This document shows positions 17,117 through 26,011 of a DNA stretch of 64,000 bases, one piece after another. The notes under the pieces were generated by a model, which saw only the letters and a program-made list of their open reading frames with translations, made no database searches and was not told the origin of the DNA. The DNA comes from Candidatus Hadersleviella danica (lineage in GTDB: Bacteria; Chloroflexota; Anaerolineae; Promineifilales; Promineifilaceae). Where the stretch lies: positions 1 through 64,000 of the forward strand of contig JADJSZ010000047.1 in assembly GCA_016711405.1 (NCBI GenBank). The letters run 5' to 3'. The number at the start of each line of letters is the position of its first letter. Position 1 is the stretch's first letter. The position numbers were made by a program, and so were the translations under genes.

Positions 17117-19021
17117 CTAGGCCATCACCAATTCCGCGCTCTCGCCCTGCGTTTCGGCCAAGTCGGCTTGCAACTCGTCTTCGATGCGGGCTTGCATGTC
17201 ATAGGTACGGCGGTAGATGCCATCCACTTGCATCAGGTCGCGGTGCGTGCCGCGCTGGACAATACGGCCGTGGTCTAATACCAAAATCAGGTCGGCCGAC
17301 ATCACGCTTTGGATGCGGTGGGCGATGATGAAGGTGGTGCGGTTGTGCATCAGCTTCTGCAACGCCTCCCGTATCTGGGATTCTGTTTCGGTGTCCACCG
17401 AAGATGTGGCATCGTCCAAGATGAGGATGCTAGGGTTCTTCAAGATGGTGCGAGCCAAGGCGACGCGCTGTTTCTGGCCACCCGAAAGTGTCACGCCTCG
17501 TTCGCCAACGAGGGTGCTATAGCCCTCGGGGAAGCTGACGATGACATCATGCACGGCCGCCGCGCGTGCCGCCGCATGTACCTCTTCATCCGTCACTTGG
17601 CGGTTCACCCCATAGGTGATGTTGTCCCGAATGGTGCGCGAGAAGAGGAACGGCTCTTGTTGCACGACACCAATCTGCTGGCGCAAATACGCCCGCGAGT
17701 AGCGGGGCAGTTCCACGCCATCCAGCAAGATACGGCCGTGGTCGTAGTGGTAAAAACGGCCGAGCAAGTTCACCAACGAGGTCTTGCCCGAACCAGTGCC
17801 ACCCAACAACGCCACCGTTTGTCCCGGCTGAACCATGAAACTGATGTCGTGCAGAACCGTCTCGCCAAAGCGCATGTCCGCCTTTGCGCCCCGCGCCATC
17901 GCCCCCACGGTGTTGGCCTCAGCCGAGGTGGTGCCCGCTTGAGCCGCCTCATAGGCAAAGGTCACATCCTCGAAGACAACGGCGCCGTGCAGAGCGGCCG
18001 TCGGCCAGTGGTCGCCATCGTCCAATGGCTCTTGCTCTTGGGCGATAATGTCGGAGACGCGGCTGTAGGAGACAGCGGCCGTGGACATTTGGGTCATCAG
18101 ACGGCCGAGGTTGCGGATGGGCCAAATAATCTGCAACACCATCTGCGAATAGGCTAAATAGGTGCCGACGGTAATCGTCCCATCAATAGCCATCCGCGCC
18201 CCGAGGTAGAAGCCAAGCAACATTTGGGCGGCGCACAAAATATCGGTCAGCGGCCAAAATGTGCCGTGCATCCACGCAAAGACAACCCCGCGCTTTTCTT
18301 TCTCGAGGTTCTCTTTCTCGAAGCGGTCCATCTCGTACTGTTGCCGCGCAAACGCCTTGACGACGCGGACACCCGTCATGTTCTCTTGGAATCGGTTGGA
18401 AAGGACGGCTTCCTGCTCTTGGAACCGCTCGAACGCATCCCCGACTTTTTTGAAGAAGAAGATGGAGAGCAAAACGACAAAGGGAATGACCAAGACAGAC
18501 ATCAACCCCAAATAGGTGTTGAGCGACAAAATGGCAATCCAGTTGACGGTGAAGAGCATGATGATGCGCCCCGAGCCAATCGCCTGCTCAGAGAAGAACA
18601 AGCGAAAAGCGTCCACGTCGGAGGTGGTACGCTGAATCAATTCACCCGTCTGGGTTTGGTCATGGTAGGTGTAGCTCAACCTTTGGATGTGGTCGAACAG
18701 GTAATTGCGGAGCCGTTGGGCAATGCTTTCAGCCGTGTGGGCCGACCAACGGCCGCTAAGATAGGTGAACAAACCCTGTATCAGCGCCAAGCCAATAAAG
18801 CTCAGGGCAATCCACGGCACAATTCGGCCGAGGTTGTCGAGATACAGCACTTCGTCCACAAAGTAGCGCAGGAGGTAATACACCCCTGTCTGGGCAAGGG
18901 TGGCCAACATGACCCCCACAATGGCGGCCAAGTAGAGTAGGCGGTACCCTTTGGCCATGCGCCACAACCCCACCACGCGGTTGGGATGCAACGCTTCTTT
19001 TAGGTCTAATTCTTCGTTCAA
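17117..19021 (-). CDS. ABC exporter half-transporter, subunit with degenerate ATP site
   Basis: 634 residues, exporter membrane domain plus ATPase domain. Walker A GGTGSGKT, signature LSGGQKQR intact, but Walker B reads ILILDDATSSVDT, with Asp at the catalytic Glu position; H-loop IIAHRIQ. Degenerate Walker B here and degenerate signature (LSVGQ) in the partner together build one crippled site, as known for heterodimeric exporters. The start is TTG 19021 after GGAGGA; the true N-terminus may once have lain further upstream, across a repeat array, where a seven-codon ORF (19192-19215) begins with its own AAGGAG. Confidence 0.88.
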   Translation of the reverse strand: MNEELDLKEALHPNRVVGLWRMAKGYRLLYLAAIVGVMLATLAQTGVYYLLRYFVDEVLYLDNLGRIVPWIALSFIGLALIQGLFTYLSGRWSAHTAESIAQRLRNYLFDHIQRLSYTYHDQTQTGELIQRTTSDVDAFRLFFSEQAIGSGRIIMLFTVNWIAILSLNTYLGLMSVLVIPFVVLLSIFFFKKVGDAFERFQEQEAVLSNRFQENMTGVRVVKAFARQQYEMDRFEKENLEKEKRGVVFAWMHGTFWPLTDILCAAQMLLGFYLGARMAIDGTITVGTYLAYSQMVLQIIWPIRNLGRLMTQMSTAAVSYSRVSDIIAQEQEPLDDGDHWPTAALHGAVVFEDVTFAYEAAQAGTTSAEANTVGAMARGAKADMRFGETVLHDISFMVQPGQTVALLGGTGSGKTSLVNLLGRFYHYDHGRILLDGVELPRYSRAYLRQQIGVVQQEPFLFSRTIRDNITYGVNRQVTDEEVHAAARAAAVHDVIVSFPEGYSTLVGERGVTLSGGQKQRVALARTILKNPSILILDDATSSVDTETESQIREALQKLMHNRTTFIIAHRIQSVMSADLILVLDHGRIVQRGTHRDLMQVDGIYRRTYDMQARIEDELQADLAETQGESAELVMA

Positions 19022-19034
19022 GAGTAAATCCTCC

Positions 19035-19190
19035 AGATAGCTTGTCAGCTAGTCAGCATTTTAGCTAGTCAGCTTGTCAATTCGTCAGCAGGTCAGGTTG
19101 TCAGCTTGTCTGCTTATCAGGTAGTCAGCTTGTCAGCTAAGAAGCTGAAATGCTGAGCGGCTGAAAGGCTGACTAGCTGAAAGACTACAA
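19035..19190. repeat. 155-bp AGCTNGTC tandem array in the exporter leader
   Basis: More than ten 8-12-base variants of CAGCTAGTCAGCTTGTC, followed by the inverted type AGCTGAAAGGCTGACTAGC, so the end can form a stem. It lies directly before the TTG start of the exporter gene on the minus strand. Confidence 0.85.
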
Positions 19191-19191
19191 G

Positions 19192-19215
19192 TTAGTAAGC
19201 GCGGTATTTCTCCAT
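19192..19215 (-). CDS. Seven-codon mini-ORF before exporter gene
   Basis: Reads MEKYRAY then stop, with AAGGAG (19232-19227) 11 bases before the ATG. It could be a regulatory minigene or the remnant of the exporter's original N-terminus cut off by the repeat array at 19035-19190. Too short to prove. Confidence 0.3.
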   Translation of the reverse strand: MEKYRAY

Positions 19216-19286
19216 AATTGTCAAAACTCCTTGGGATAAGCGACTGGGGCGGGAGACGAGGGACAGGGTGGCCAATAAACAACAAA

Positions 19287-19316
19287 AGCCACGGGCTGTG
19301 TACACAACCCGTGGCT
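19287..19316 (-). terminator. Rho-independent terminator-like hairpin in exporter leader (second)
   Basis: Arms AGCCACGGG and CCCGTGGCT with an additional inner palindrome TGTGTACACA; on the minus strand it is followed by TTTGTTGTTT. It lies between the leader ORF (19403-19525) and the exporter genes, so it would need to be read through or prevented for expression. Confidence 0.65.
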
Positions 19317-19340
19317 AACGGAGGGGGCGACTCAAACGAA

Positions 19341-19374
19341 AACAGCCACGGGGTGCTTATGCGCCGTGGCTGTT
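19341..19374 (-). terminator. Terminator-like hairpin in exporter leader (first)
   Basis: 11-bp arms AACAGCCACGG and CCGTGGCTGTT, followed on the minus strand by TTTTCGTTT. It starts about 29 bases after the leader ORF stop. Its arms share the GCCACGG core with the second hairpin, so alternative pairing between the two is possible. Confidence 0.6.
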
Positions 19375-19402
19375 GTTGTGTCCGATATTTAGCTGACGAA
19401 TG

Positions 19403-19525
19403 TCAGAAGAACATGGAACAAACGTTCTGAGCCATAGGCGCAATCCGAGAAGGTAATCCTGCAAACGGCGCGGCGGCGCGGTTGCGGATGATGATGTTTT
19501 GGGTGCTGTTGATTTGCAACATCAT
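19403..19525 (-). CDS. 40-residue leader ORF upstream of ABC exporter
   Basis: ATG 19525 (followed by a second ATG) has GGAGGT six bases upstream, a near-ideal ribosome site. The product starts MMLQINSTQN, holds an Ile-Ile-Ile-Arg-Asn-Arg stretch and ends SMFF. No known family is recognised. Two terminator-like hairpins follow in the same direction before the exporter genes, the layout of ribosome-mediated attenuation, as reported for the bmrB leader of bmrCD. The role is inferred from layout only. Confidence 0.5.
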   Translation of the reverse strand: MMLQINSTQNIIIRNRAAAPFAGLPSRIAPMAQNVCSMFF

Positions 19526-19684
19526 TTTCCTACCTCCAAGAATAGACGGAATTATGTCCAGAAGTTTATTCACGAACAGAACTATAGCACAGGGATTAGA
19601 AATGCGTCAACCCCCAAAATTAGACTACAATCTAACGAGGGACTGGGGGCGTTGCTATATTATGGTGGGCTTTCAGCCCACACC

Positions 19685-19712
19685 GTAGTGGCGCAATATA
19701 TTGCCCCACTAC
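19685..19712. repeat. 28-bp palindrome, copy 1 (one mismatch)
   Basis: GTAGTGGCGCAATA followed by its inverted half, with one C in place of G. Its right flank (TTCAACCGAAATGAAGCACACCC, ending 19742) matches the right end of the 153-bp MITE-like element, so this is probably a rearranged member of that family. Confidence 0.8.
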
Positions 19713-19747
19713 AGGCATCTTCAACCGAAATGAAGCACACCCAAAAC

Positions 19748-19782
19748 AAAAAAGCCGCTGGCGGTGTGCCAGCGGCTTTTTT
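19748..19782. terminator. Strong bidirectional terminator after tRNA-Gly
   Basis: AAAAAA GCCGCTGGC, five-base loop, GCCAGCGGC TTTTTT. A textbook intrinsic terminator for the minus-strand tRNA, nine bases beyond its 3' end. Confidence 0.92.
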
Positions 19783-19790
19783 GTTTTGGA

Positions 19791-19861
19791 AGCGGCTAAC
19801 GGGACTCGAACCCGTGACAACTGCTTGGGAAGCAGGTATGTTACCGCTACACCATAGCCGC
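19791..19861 (-). tRNA. tRNA-Gly (anticodon CCC)
   Basis: A 71-base cloverleaf on the minus strand: acceptor GCGGCTA/TAGCCGC, T-arm ACGGG TTCGAGT CCCGT, and an anticodon loop TTCCCAA giving anticodon CCC (reads GGG). The discriminator is T and CCA is not encoded. A consensus promoter lies just upstream and an intrinsic terminator just downstream, so it is a single-gene transcription unit. Confidence 0.93.
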
Positions 19862-19875
19862 AAATTCAAGTTGGG

Positions 19876-19903
19876 ATTATACACAGCTACGGCCGAGTGT
19901 CAA
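19876..19903 (-). promoter_or_regulatory. Promoter of tRNA-Gly
   Basis: On the minus strand TTGACA, 16-base spacer, TATAAT, with the -10 ending about 14 bases before the tRNA 5' end. Both hexamers are perfect. The spacer contains a CGGCCGT core of the iterated palindrome. Confidence 0.88.
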
Positions 19904-19919
19904 ATTTGCCGCGCCAAAT

Positions 19920-20597
19920 TTAGGGGGTGTGCGGCCGTTTGAGCCAGTAACCCACGGCCGTGAAAGCAATCCCCAACACGAGCGGGGTCAGGCTCAAAAT
20001 CAGCCCCATGTCGAACCAGAATTGTTCGGGGAAGAGGCGGATGAGCGAATCGGTGTAGTAGAATGTCCATGTGCCCGGCGGGAAGAGCAGTTCGTGGAAA
20101 AAGACAAAGAAGAAGCTCCAACCGATCAGAATGAAGAGGGCAATGCCCGTTAGGACGGCCACAGTGGCCAATCCGCCCCGATAAATGGCCAAACGGCCGA
20201 GTCTGCGCCCCTCGGGGCGGGCAAATAAGAGAGCAAAGCCAGCAAGGACAAGCACGGCCGTGACCCATAAGATGTTGCGGATGTTGTCGGTGAGGTGCTT
20301 CACATCCAGCATGTGGTGGATTTCCGCTTCGTTGTAGAGTGGCCGAGTGGGGTCTTCAGGCAAGCGTAGCTCTTCTAAGAGGTAAATGACTTCTTCGGCT
20401 GGTTCGGGCCGTTGCATGTAGTCGAGTGTAGCGCGAGCCATCTCCAGCCGCTCCTCGGGTGTCCAGCCATAGGCATCGGGGGCGATACGGCCGTATTCCC
20501 ACGCGGGGTAATCCCACGCGATAACCGCCCGAATAACACCAAAGCCCAAGAAGATGGGCATGAGAAATACGATGAGCCAGTGGATTGTTTTGTTCAT
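19920..20597 (-). CDS. DUF1461 / TIGR01906 integral membrane protein
   Basis: 225 residues from ATG 20597. A first membrane helix (IVFLMPIFLGFGVIRAVI), then a soluble domain of about 90 residues with EVIYLLEELRLP and HMLDVKHLTDNIR, then three or four more helices with FHELLFPPGTW between them. This order and the H-M-x-D-V-K motif are those of the TIGR01906/DUF1461 family (function unknown). An ATG six codons further upstream lies in an AATGACCAATGACAAC array and is not preferred. Confidence 0.85.
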   Translation of the reverse strand: MNKTIHWLIVFLMPIFLGFGVIRAVIAWDYPAWEYGRIAPDAYGWTPEERLEMARATLDYMQRPEPAEEVIYLLEELRLPEDPTRPLYNEAEIHHMLDVKHLTDNIRNILWVTAVLVLAGFALLFARPEGRRLGRLAIYRGGLATVAVLTGIALFILIGWSFFFVFFHELLFPPGTWTFYYTDSLIRLFPEQFWFDMGLILSLTPLVLGIAFTAVGYWLKRPHTP

Positions 20598-20683
20598 GGG
20601 GTTGTCAGTTGTCATTGGTCATTGTCATTGGTCATGGGCTTCCCATCACCAGCGTCCCCAGTCCCTTGTCCCCAGTCCCTTGA
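20598..20683. repeat. Intergenic word array
   Basis: GACAATGACCAATGACAAC words followed by TCCCCAGTCCCTTGTCCCC words. The former recur at 43958-43995 and 53885-53925. Confidence 0.7.
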
Positions 20684-22228
20684 TTATTGCTCATTGACAC
20701 TCGGTAGCCCAGCGAGGCCTTCTTGGAGGAGGTAGCGCATGACAAGTGAGTCTACAATGGTTTCGACGGGGGCGCGGTTATCCGTGAAGAGAACGCCATC
20801 GCCAGCGGTGGTGGGCTGGAGTGAAGAGACGGCCGCTCCCACCACCTGTGCCACCAGCGGGTGTGTGGGGGTGTGGGTGGCTAAATCGGCCGCGTTTGTG
20901 GGTTGCACGGTGGCAAACAAAATCGTGTTGAGCGTGCCGGGCACATCCACTGTGTGAACCGAGGGGAACACCTGTTGCAGTGTCGCCGTCAACGCCTCCA
21001 CCAGCCGCCTGTCGTTGGGGGCACGGCCGACGTTAATGGCCACCACCCCATCGGCCGTGAGTTGCCCGCGCACTTCCTCAAAAAACTCCACCGTCGTTAA
21101 GTGCCACGGAATGTAGGGCACTTTATAGGCATCAATGGTAATGACCTCATAGTTGCCCGTCAGTTGGTTGAGTTCGTAACGGCCGTCCCCCACAATCGTC
21201 CGAATCCGCTCATCACGCAAGGCAAAAAAATCGTAGCCCGCCTGTATGATGGCTCCGTCAATCTCAATGCCATCCACATGCGCCTCGGGGTAGGCTTGCA
21301 AATAGAGTTTGGGGATGGTTCCTGCGGCCAGCCCAATGACAGCCATGCGCGATACTTGGGGTGGCTCGGCGTAAAAATAGGGGGCGGCCAGCATCATGCT
21401 CCACACCGAAACGCGCTCGGGTTGGCCAGCGGCGCAATAATAAGAGTGGTACGCCTGCCCTTCGTTGAGAAGCAAATAGGTGCAACCGCCTCGTTCGACC
21501 ACCTGAATGTAGTTGTAGCCCGATTCCGTCTCGAAGATTTGCCCCTCGGCCGTTTTGAGCGTGCCCCCCAGTCCCCACGCCACAAAAGGGATGAGAAATA
21601 GGCTGGCCACTGTGGCGGTAGCGGCCGTTTTGCGCCCCACCTGCCACAGACCAATCAGCCCCACCACAAGCAAAATAGTGCCAAAAATGACGGCCGTGGC
21701 GCGTGTGCCCGCCAGCGGAATGATAAACAAGGTGGGTAGATAGGTTCCCAGCAAACTGCCCAAGGTAGAGATGGCGTAAATCTGGCCACTAATCGCCCCC
21801 GCCTCGGCCACATTGCGCACCCCTAGCCGGATGGCAAATGGGGAGAGGCAACCGAGCAGGGTGATGGGGACGGCCAAGGCGATGATAACCCCCACCAGGG
21901 AACCCGCCACAGCCCCGACATCGAAGGTGGCCAGCGCGGCCGAGGCGGATTTGAGAATGACGCTGGTGAGCAGGAGGAAGAAGATACTGCTCCCACCAGC
22001 GGCCGTGACCAAGCTATAAAACAGGTGTGGGGATGGGTTGCGGTCTGCCCAACGGCCGCCCACAAAATAACCCGTCGTCAGAAAGAGCAACACCAACCCA
22101 ATCACATTCGCCCAGACGATGTTGGATGTGCCGTACACCGTCTGCAACATGCGGCTGGTGGTAAACTCAATGGCCAAGGTGGTCATGCCACCCATGAAGA
22201 CGGTTAAGAAGAGATAGCGACGAGACAT
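20684..22228 (-). CDS. Fused MFS-like/spermidine-synthase-domain protein
   Basis: 514 residues from ATG 22228. About seven membrane segments (GGMTTLAIEFTTSRMLQT at the N-terminus) are followed by a Rossmann methyltransferase-like domain with VIGLAAGTIPKLY, VDGIEIDGAII and VGDGRYEL, as in spermidine synthase SpeE. Such fusions are widespread, and most are not proven polyamine synthases; the GGGxG loop is altered to GLAAGT. The next 20 upstream codons translate an AAAATCCCC word array and are excluded from the gene. Confidence 0.85.
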   Translation of the reverse strand: MSRRYLFLTVFMGGMTTLAIEFTTSRMLQTVYGTSNIVWANVIGLVLLFLTTGYFVGGRWADRNPSPHLFYSLVTAAGGSSIFFLLLTSVILKSASAALATFDVGAVAGSLVGVIIALAVPITLLGCLSPFAIRLGVRNVAEAGAISGQIYAISTLGSLLGTYLPTLFIIPLAGTRATAVIFGTILLVVGLIGLWQVGRKTAATATVASLFLIPFVAWGLGGTLKTAEGQIFETESGYNYIQVVERGGCTYLLLNEGQAYHSYYCAAGQPERVSVWSMMLAAPYFYAEPPQVSRMAVIGLAAGTIPKLYLQAYPEAHVDGIEIDGAIIQAGYDFFALRDERIRTIVGDGRYELNQLTGNYEVITIDAYKVPYIPWHLTTVEFFEEVRGQLTADGVVAINVGRAPNDRRLVEALTATLQQVFPSVHTVDVPGTLNTILFATVQPTNAADLATHTPTHPLVAQVVGAAVSSLQPTTAGDGVLFTDNRAPVETIVDSLVMRYLLQEGLAGLPSVNEQ

Positions 22229-22304
22229 AGGGATTTTGGATTGGGGATTTTGGATTTTGGATTTGAGACGCGGCCATCCAAAATCCAAAATCTAAAATCC
22301 AAAA

Positions 22305-22570
22305 TTACTTGGCGAGCCAGCGGCTAGAAATCAGCCCAATCCATGAGCCGAGGCTGGCGGTGAGGAGGTGGATGGCTCCGAGGCGAAAGAGTTCGATGTC
22401 GAGGTAATCGCCCGCAAAGTGGCCAACGGCAAAGCCGACCCATGAGGCGCCCAAATAGAGGGGGATGTGCCGCGCTGGGCCGCCGACAATGACATGGAAG
22501 CCCGCGCCATAAGCGGTGGCCACGAGAAAGCCAAAATGAGGCCAGCGGCGGCGATGGTGATGTTGGGCAT
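22305..22570 (-). CDS. Small membrane protein, about 89 residues, one frameshift
   Basis: ATG 22570 begins MPNITIAAAGLILAF; one base appears missing near 22530, after which the frame continues VATAYGAGFHVIVGG to the stop. The composite has three hydrophobic segments and conserved glycine and histidine positions (GHFAGDYLDIELFRLG, HLLTASLGSWIGL), resembling small Chloroflexota membrane proteins of unknown function. It lies between mnmA and the spermidine-synthase-like gene on the same strand. Confidence 0.65.
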
Positions 22571-22619
22571 GGAAGATAGAGGCGAGAGATAGAGATAGAG
22601 GGGTTGGCTGACCTGCTGA

Positions 22620-23726
22620 CTAGCTGACAGGCTGAAGGACTGACAGACTGATAGACTGACCGACTTCAATGATGCCGCCGCCCAAGCATTGTGTACCGCT
22701 GTAGAAGATGGCTCCTTGGCCAGCGGTGGCTCCGAAGACGGGGTCGTCGAAGGTGACTTCGACGCAATTGTTGGGCAGGGGAATGAGCAGGGCGGGCACG
22801 GCCGTGGCCTTGTAGCGAATCTTCACCTCGGCCGTTATGGGCGCGGTGGGGGGATGGCCAGCCAGCCAGTTTACGCGCTCCACAAACAAGGTGGTATGCC
22901 CCGCTTGGGCGCGGTTGCCCAAGATGAGGGCATTGCGGCGCGGGTCTTTGGCGACGACGAAGAGGGGTTCGGCCGAGTTCACGCCCAGCCCTTTGCGCTG
23001 GCCAATCGTGTAATTGGGCAAGCCGCTGTGTTCGCCCAACGTCTCCCCTTCCACGCTTAAAATGGGGCCGGGGGTGAAGATTTGGGGAGTGTGCCGCTGT
23101 AAAAAGTCCCGATAATCGCCGCCACTGAGAAAGCATAAATCCATGCTGTCGCTCTTTTTGGCGGTAGGCAAGTCGTATTTCTCGGCAAGGGCGCGTACTT
23201 CGGGCTTGGTGTAGCCGCCAATGGGGAACAAGACGTGCGCCATCTGTTCTTGGTTGAGGACGTGCAGGACGTAACTTTGGTCTTTGTGGCCATCTAGCCC
23301 TTGGTGGAGTTGGTAGCCATCGGCCGCCTGTTTAATCTGGGCATAGTGCCCCGTGGCCAAATAATCAGCGTCCAAGGACATGGCGCGGTCATATAAATAG
23401 CTGAAGCGGATTTCGCGGTTGCATTCGATGCACGGGTTGGGGGTTCGGCCGTGGGCGTGCTCGTCCAAAAAGAATTGGACAATGTGTTGGCGGAAGTAAT
23501 CTTTGACATCCACTACATAAAAGGGAATGCCCAACTGCCCCGCAATGTGGCGGGCATCCGCCATTTGGTCGGGGGTGCAACAGCGGTTGAGAGCCTCTTT
23601 ACCCGGCTCACTCCACAAACGCATCATCATGCCAATAACTTCATAACCCTGCTCGACGAGGAGGGCGGCCGCTACGGAACTATCTACACCGCCGCTCATG
23701 GCGACGACTACGCGAGAAGAAGGCAT
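22620..23726 (-). CDS. mnmA: tRNA-specific 2-thiouridylase MnmA
   Basis: 368 residues. Catalyses 2-thiolation of U34 in Lys, Glu and Gln tRNAs using ATP and sulfur relayed from a cysteine desulfurase. PP-loop SGGVDSS near residues 11-17, catalytic cysteines in PNPCIECN (about 103) and DLCFLSGGD (about 200), the family GQRKGLG motif and C-terminal beta-barrel are all present. The last dozen residues (GQSISLSVLQPVS) are translation of a GTCAGTC word array at 22610-22665 that has replaced the original stop. A desulfurase gene lies 2.3 kb upstream on the same strand. Confidence 0.96.
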   Translation of the reverse strand: MPSSRVVVAMSGGVDSSVAAALLVEQGYEVIGMMMRLWSEPGKEALNRCCTPDQMADARHIAGQLGIPFYVVDVKDYFRQHIVQFFLDEHAHGRTPNPCIECNREIRFSYLYDRAMSLDADYLATGHYAQIKQAADGYQLHQGLDGHKDQSYVLHVLNQEQMAHVLFPIGGYTKPEVRALAEKYDLPTAKKSDSMDLCFLSGGDYRDFLQRHTPQIFTPGPILSVEGETLGEHSGLPNYTIGQRKGLGVNSAEPLFVVAKDPRRNALILGNRAQAGHTTLFVERVNWLAGHPPTAPITAEVKIRYKATAVPALLIPLPNNCVEVTFDDPVFGATAGQGAIFYSGTQCLGGGIIEVGQSISLSVLQPVS

Positions 23727-23804
23727 GGAATGGTTAAGGGTGAATGGTGAATCGTTAATTGTGAATGCGGGTTAGGGTAAGGCGATGAGTATACCAAAGG
23801 GGAG

Positions 23805-24179
23805 TTAGGGTTGGTTTCTCTCTAATAGAATCTGTATTTTTTCGAGGAGGCGGTCGAATTTGACGGGTTTGGTTTCGTACTCGTCACAGCCCGCTTCGAT
23901 GCCCCGCTGGCGGTCGCTGACAAGGGCGTGGGCGGTGAGGGCGATGATGGGGATATGCTGGGTGGCGGGGTCATCTTTGAGTTTTTTGGTGGTGTCCCAA
24001 CCATTCATAAAAGGCAAACTCATATCCATGAGGATAAGGTCTGGGGGGGCGGCCGCGACGAGTTTGAGGGCTTCGAGGCCGTTGTCGGTCACGCTGACTT
24101 TGTAGCCGCGCATTTCGAGCCGGGCGGAGAGAATATCTTGCAACATGTCGTTGTCTTCGACGAGGAGAATTTTGGTCAT
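23805..24179 (-). CDS. Single-domain response regulator (CheY-like)
   Basis: 124-residue receiver domain without output domain: acidic pocket VEDND near residue 8, phospho-acceptor Asp in LILMDMSLP (about 52), Thr in IIALTAH and Lys in ETKPVKF. It follows the hybrid histidine kinase gene (24295-25934) on the same strand with an array in between, and probably relays or quenches its phosphoryl group. Confidence 0.92.
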   Translation of the reverse strand: MTKILLVEDNDMLQDILSARLEMRGYKVSVTDNGLEALKLVAAAPPDLILMDMSLPFMNGWDTTKKLKDDPATQHIPIIALTAHALVSDRQRGIEAGCDEYETKPVKFDRLLEKIQILLERNQP

Positions 24180-24294
24180 GCGAACTTCCGGGGAAGTGGG
24201 AGTGAGTAGTGGTTAGTGAGGAGTGGCCAGTGGCTAGTGATTGGTGTGCAACTTAGCATTTACTTTTTATTTCTCGCTTTTCACTTTTCACTTT

Positions 24295-25934
24295 TCACTT
24301 TTCTTGTTTCAGGTGAACCTTGAGGAGTTGGTTGATTTCTTGGAGCAGTTCGTGGCGGTTATAGGTTCCCTTTTGGATGATGCGTTGGACGGCGCCATCT
24401 AAATTCTGGCGGTCGGCCGCCGACAAATCGGTGACAGAGATGACGATGACGGGGATATTTTGGCCTTGGGGCAAGCCGCGCAGTTGACGGAGAAACTCAA
24501 AGCCATCCATTTCGGGCATGAGCAAATCGAGCAGGATGAGGCCGGGTTGGGCGATGGGCAAAAGGGCTAATCCTTCACGGCCGTTGGTGGCTTCGTGAAT
24601 GACATAGCCACTGTTTTCCAACATAGAGCGCATGAGGTCGCGCATGTGGGGGTTGTCTTCCACCAGCAGGATATTTTTGTTGCGCTGGCTGGCATGGTAG
24701 CGCAATAGTTTGGCAATTTGGGTGTTGTTGAGCGGCTTGGATAAGAAATCGGCCGCGCCCAAGGCGTATCCCTTTTGGCGAGCATCATCCACCGTGGCCA
24801 GAATGACGGGGATGTGGCTCAGTTCGGGGTCTTTTTTGAGCAGGGTGAGAACTGTCCAGCCGTCCATCACGGGCATAAAAATATCGAGGATGATGATGTT
24901 GGGCTGGTGTTGGCGGGCGAGGTCGAGGGCCTCTTGGCCATTGGCGGCCGTTTGGACGCGATACCCTTCGGTGGCGAGGTAATGGGCGAAAAAGTCGCGA
25001 ATCATCGGCTCATCGTCTACGACTAAGATGAGGCTTTGGGGTGGCAAATGCAACGGCGCGGTGAGGGGGGAATAGGCGGCCGTGGTGTCTACCTTGCCCA
25101 CGGGGATGTCAAACGAAAAGATGGATCCTTGGGTTACTTTGCTTTCGACCGTGATAACACCACCCATCATCTGGCAAAAGTGTTGGCTAATGGTCAGCCC
25201 CAACCCCGTGCCCCCATAGCGGCGCGTCGTCGAATCATCCGCTTGGGTGAAGGGGCGAAACAAACCTTCAACTTGCTCACCTGTCATACCAATCCCTGTA
25301 TCGCTCACGCTAAAATGAAGAACTTCGGTGGGTGGGGTGGTGGCGAGGCTAATTTCGCGCACGGCCGTCAGCGAAACAGTGCCATCGTGGGTGAATTTGG
25401 CGGCGTTGCTGAGCAAATTGAGCAAAATTTGGCGCAATTTAACGGGGTCGGCAGACAACAAGCCCAACCCCAAGCCGAGGTTCACTTCAAAGCGGTTGCG
25501 GTTTTGTTCGACCAGCGGCCGTGCTGTAATCAGCACATCATCCCCCAAGGTGTGCACCGAAAAGACCTCGGGGTGCAAATCCATCTTGCCCGCTTCAATT
25601 TTAGAAAGGTCGAGAATATCGTTGATGAGCGAGAGCAAATGATTGGCCGAAACGTGAATTTTATTGAGCCGAATGGCGAATTTTTCATCTTCGCGCAGGC
25701 GGGCTTGCTCCTCTAATAATTCGCTGTAACCAATGATGGCGGCGAGGGGGGTGCGCAGTTCGTGGCTCATGTTGGCCAAAAGGTGCTTTTGGCGTGGTTG
25801 GCACTTTCAGCCGCTTCCTTGGCGCGGGTCAGTTCCGCTTCGTGGCGCACCAACTGGGGAAGCAAACTCTGCCACTGCTCGGCCGTCGGCGGAGTCGTTT
25901 CATCTAGCCCCAATTGCTTGAGAAACTCCGTCAT
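24295..25934 (-). CDS. Hybrid histidine kinase with two C-terminal receiver domains
   Basis: About 546 residues, soluble. A short N-terminus (from ATG 25934, TEFLKQLGLDETTPPT) with a coiled coil leads to HisKA with the phospho-histidine in ANMSHELRTPL; HATPase boxes N (NLLSNAAKF), G1 (DTGIGM), G2 (GGTGLGL); then receiver 1 (IIILDIFMPVMDG) and receiver 2 (LILLDLLMPEMDG). The N-terminal part joins the rest through a one-base frame change near 25785 in an AAAA/TTTT context. No sensor domain or membrane helix is visible, so the input is probably a partner protein. Pairs with the receiver protein 23805-24179. Confidence 0.9.
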
Positions 25935-26011
25935 GGGGGTGAAAGGGGTAAAGGGGAGCAGGGTCATGGCCAAAGGGATTGCGGATTGCGGAATGGGGAT
26001 TGCGGAATGGG

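Noticed and set aside
19499..19942. Plus-strand ORF across the tRNA
   Set aside because: It runs through a palindrome, an intrinsic terminator and the tRNA-Gly gene.
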